A stretch of DNA of 64,000 nucleotides, taken from the NCBI RefSeq assembly GCF_021602155.1, contig NZ_BQHY01000022.1, forward strand, positions 1 to 64,000, read 5' to 3'. The notes under the pieces are model-generated. The model saw only the letters and a list, made by a program, of their open reading frames with translations, did not search any database and was not told the origin of the DNA. Source of the DNA: Pseudomonas parakoreensis (GTDB lineage: Bacteria > Pseudomonadota > Gammaproteobacteria > Pseudomonadales > Pseudomonadaceae). Position 1 is the stretch's first letter, and each line of letters begins with the position of its first letter. This document shows, in pieces, positions 61,823 to 64,000 of this stretch. Made by a program: the position numbers and the translations under genes.

Positions 61823-63001
61823 ATGTTGCTCAACCTGTTCAACGAAATGCGTGCCGCCAAGGTGCCGGTGTCGGTGCGCGAGCTGCTCGACCTGATCAAC
61901 GCGCTGAAACAGCGCGTGACCTTCGCCGACATGGACGAGTTCTATTACTTGTCGCGGGCGATTCTGGTCAAGGACGAACGGCATTTCGACAAGTTCGACC
62001 GTGCGTTCGGCGCCTACTTCAATGGCCTGGAAAAACTCGACGATCACCTGCAGGCATTGATTCCCGAAGACTGGCTGCGCAAGGAATTCGAGCGCTCGCT
62101 GACCGATGAGGAACGCGCGCAGATCCAGTCCCTCGGCGGCCTGGACAAGCTGATCGAAGAGTTCAAGAAACGTCTGGAAGAACAGAAGGAGCGCCACGCC
62201 GGCGGCAACAAATGGATCGGCACCGGCGGCACCAGCCCGTTTGGCTCCGGCGGCTTCAACCCGGAAGGCATTCGGGTCGGCGATGCCGGCAAGCGCCAGG
62301 GCAAAGCGGTGAAAGTCTGGGATCAGCGCGAGTACAAGAACCTCGACGATTCGGTGGAACTGGGCACCCGCAACATCAAGGTCGCTTTGCGTCGCCTGCG
62401 TAAATTCGCCCGTCAGGGGGCAGCGGAAGAACTCGACATCGACGGCACCATCGACCACACCGCCAAGGATGCCGGCCTGCTGAACATCCAGATGCGCCCG
62501 GAGCGGCGCAACACGGTGAAGCTGTTGCTGCTGTTCGACATCGGCGGCTCGATGGACGCCCACGTGAAGATCTGCGAGGAGTTGTTCTCGGCGTGCAAGA
62601 CCGAGTTCAAGCATCTGGAGTACTTCTACTTCCACAACTTCATTTATGAATCGGTGTGGAAGAACAACATGCGCCGCACTTCCGAGCGCTTCTCGACGCA
62701 GGACTTGCTGCACAAGTACGGCGCCGACTACAAAGTGATCTTCATCGGCGACGCCGCCATGGCGCCCTACGAAATCACCCAGGCCGGCGGCAGTGTCGAG
62801 CACTGGAACGAAGAGCCGGGTTACGTGTGGATGCAGCGCTTCATGGAAAAGTACAAGAAGCTCATCTGGATCAATCCGTATCCGAAGGACACTTGGGGCT
62901 ATACCTCGTCGACCAATATCGTGCGCGATTTGATCGAGGACCAGATGTATCCGTTGACGTTGCGCGGGTTGGAAGAAGGGATGCGCTTCCTGTCCAAATA
63001 A
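61823..63001 (+). CDS. VWA-domain protein (CoxE-like), partner of the MoxR ATPase
   Basis: A 392-aa protein with a helical N-terminal half and a C-terminal von Willebrand A domain. Its metal-site segment LLLLFDIGGSMDAH has Gly in place of the first Ser of DxSxS, which may weaken metal binding; my memory is that relatives share this. AGAGG precedes ATG 61823. It should work with the MoxR ATPase in protein maturation. Confidence 0.87.
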   Translation: MLLNLFNEMRAAKVPVSVRELLDLINALKQRVTFADMDEFYYLSRAILVKDERHFDKFDRAFGAYFNGLEKLDDHLQALIPEDWLRKEFERSLTDEERAQIQSLGGLDKLIEEFKKRLEEQKERHAGGNKWIGTGGTSPFGSGGFNPEGIRVGDAGKRQGKAVKVWDQREYKNLDDSVELGTRNIKVALRRLRKFARQGAAEELDIDGTIDHTAKDAGLLNIQMRPERRNTVKLLLLFDIGGSMDAHVKICEELFSACKTEFKHLEYFYFHNFIYESVWKNNMRRTSERFSTQDLLHKYGADYKVIFIGDAAMAPYEITQAGGSVEHWNEEPGYVWMQRFMEKYKKLIWINPYPKDTWGYTSSTNIVRDLIEDQMYPLTLRGLEEGMRFLSK

Positions 63002-63004
63002 AAG

Positions 63005-63087
63005 CAAAAGATCGCAGCCTGCGGCAGCTCCTACAGGGAAGTTCGCGTTTCCCTGTAGGAGCTGCCGCAGGCTGGGATCTTTTGATC
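63005..63087. repeat. REPIN, TAGGAGC ends inward
   Basis: Two inverted GTAGGAGCTGCCGCAGGCTG palindromes facing inward. The right copy has a GCTGGGATC variant. It lies between the convergent VWA and pxpC genes. Confidence 0.88.
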
Positions 63088-63088
63088 T

Positions 63089-64000
63089 TCAACCAAAGCG
63101 CTGCAAATACTCGACATGCTCCCGGTGCGCCACTTCCTGCACCACCGGCCTTAACCGCACCTGCGCCCCAGGCAGACACTGCGCCAGTCGCGCCAGCGCC
63201 AACGGCGTCAACGCTCCCAACCGTGGGTAGCCACCAATCGTCTGCCGATCATTGAGCAAGACAATCGGCTGCCCGTCCGGCGGCACCTGCACCGCGCCCA
63301 GCGGAATGCCCTCGGAAATCATCGGCCGCCCCTGGTACTGCAACGCCTTGCCCAACAGTCGAATGCCCATGCGGTCGGCACGACTGTCCAGTGCCCATGG
63401 ACTGTTGAACACATCAAACAGACTCTGCCCGCTGAACTGGCCGATCTGTGCGCCGAGCACCAGATCCAGCGGTGCATTGAGGCGCAAATCAGGTCGATGC
63501 ACCAGCGGCACTTCACGCACCTGCAGAACCTCCCCGCGATAACTCAATGTCGCGCCCTTGGTCAGCGGCAACCCCATGCCATCCAGTCCACCCAGCTCTT
63601 CGCGCACCACCGTGGCGCTGCTGCCCAGCACCTGCGGCGCGTCGAAACCACCGGGCGCGGCCAGATAAGCCCGGGCGCCGACCAGCGGTTGGGTGAACCT
63701 CAATGTCTGGCCTTGGCCCAGCTTGAAACTGCGCCACGGCGCCAGCGCCTGACCATCGATCTGCGCACCGAGATCAGCGCCGGCCAGCGCCAGCAAGCAA
63801 TCGTCCTGCGCCACTACGGCAAATCCGCCAAGGGTGATTTCGATTGCAGGCAGATCCAGCCGGTTACCCAACAGCCAGTTGGCCCAGTTCATCGAACACC
63901 AATCTGCTGCGCCGCCCTGCGTCACGCCCAAATGGCGCACGCCAAAACGCCCGGCGTCCTGCAACAAACACAGCGGCGTGCTGGCTTCAATCGTCAGTCG
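63089..64000 (-). CDS. pxpC: 5-oxoprolinase subunit C, partial (N terminus beyond window)
   Basis: The minus-strand frame is open to base 64000 and ends with a stop at 63089. The visible 303 residues carry the biotin-dependent carboxyltransferase-like/KipA fold: LQDAGRFGVRHLGVTQGGAADW, ITLGGF, GSSATVVREELGG and GGYPRLGALTPLALARLAQ. With PxpA and PxpB, PxpC hydrolyses 5-oxoproline to glutamate. pxpB and pxpA would be expected upstream, beyond the right edge. The N-terminal few residues are missing. Confidence 0.9.
   Translation of the reverse strand, partial: RLTIEASTPLCLLQDAGRFGVRHLGVTQGGAADWCSMNWANWLLGNRLDLPAIEITLGGFAVVAQDDCLLALAGADLGAQIDGQALAPWRSFKLGQGQTLRFTQPLVGARAYLAAPGGFDAPQVLGSSATVVREELGGLDGMGLPLTKGATLSYRGEVLQVREVPLVHRPDLRLNAPLDLVLGAQIGQFSGQSLFDVFNSPWALDSRADRMGIRLLGKALQYQGRPMISEGIPLGAVQVPPDGQPIVLLNDRQTIGGYPRLGALTPLALARLAQCLPGAQVRLRPVVQEVAHREHVEYLQRFG

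Noticed and set aside
60944-63007. A 687-codon minus-strand open frame across the MoxR and VWA genes
   Set aside because: It spans two genuine plus-strand genes with clear motifs and ribosome sites, so it is a shadow.
10348-63087. Repeated GTAGGAGCTGCCG blocks considered as CRISPR repeats
   Set aside because: They are paired palindromes scattered between genes over 50 kb, not direct repeats with regular unique spacers, and no cas genes are present.

Overview
The window is chromosomal DNA of a Pseudomonas, most likely of the P. fluorescens group. The basis is high-GC coding sequence, many Pseudomonas-type REP/REPIN palindromes between genes (14 of the GTAGGAGCTGCCG type and 7 of other types), and local gene orders that recall P. 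aeruginosa PAO1: gbuR-gbuA with two transporters (PA1422 to PA1418), the PA1414/PA1413 pair, ECF sigma factor next to a KAS III (PA3285/PA3286), and cysK near a MoxR/VWA pair (PA2709 to PA2706). Assignment to species is not possible by eye. I saw no rRNA or tRNA gene, CRISPR array, prophage or intact insertion sequence.

Layout. 1-14204: a type I secretion/adhesion locus. A giant RTX adhesin of the LapA/MapA family on the minus strand runs off the left edge; diverging from it are its outer-membrane, ABC and adaptor subunits. The adhesin carries a LapG-type TAAG site, five tandem 246-codon repeats plus further copies, a vWA domain and RTX nonapeptides. 14349-20651: a DTW-domain tRNA modification gene, then a guanidinobutyrate catabolic cluster (LysR regulator, guanidinobutyrase, NTF2-like protein, NCS1 permease, sodium:solute symporter). 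20684-20974 is a large three-way-junction inverted repeat. 21001-27311: metallo-hydrolase, a 42-aa PA1414-like protein, LysR, MFS and DMT transporters, a DUF2177 protein, a CvfB-like S1 protein and a 59-aa protein. 27518-31567: envelope and secreted proteins, including a TorF-type porin, a DUF6279 lipoprotein and an AvrRpt2-like cysteine protease with an unknown partner.

31631-46048: DEAD-box helicase, YbdG-type MscS channel, YigM-like transporter, AzoR, LysR, hydrolase, PpiA, ABC exporter, AqpZ, FemAB-like acetyltransferase, putative porin, and an anti-sigma/ECF sigma pair. 46155-53401: KAS III, HrpA and AceK. 53621-56735: two DMT exporters, the second preceded by a sigma70-like promoter, an 18-bp perfect palindrome and a proline-rich 54-codon leader ORF, then an AT-richer island with a divergent GNAT-like gene and a 54-aa protein. 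56749-64000: LpxO, CysK, a DUF748 protein, a DUF4160/DUF2442-HTH pair, a MoxR/VWA pair and a truncated PxpC.

Most of the window is conserved housekeeping and transport. The parts that looked least explained are the leader/palindrome in front of the DMT exporter (55492-55842), the GNAT/small-protein island (55943-56688), the three-way junction element (20684-20974) and the C70 protease pair with its palindrome (30195-31567).
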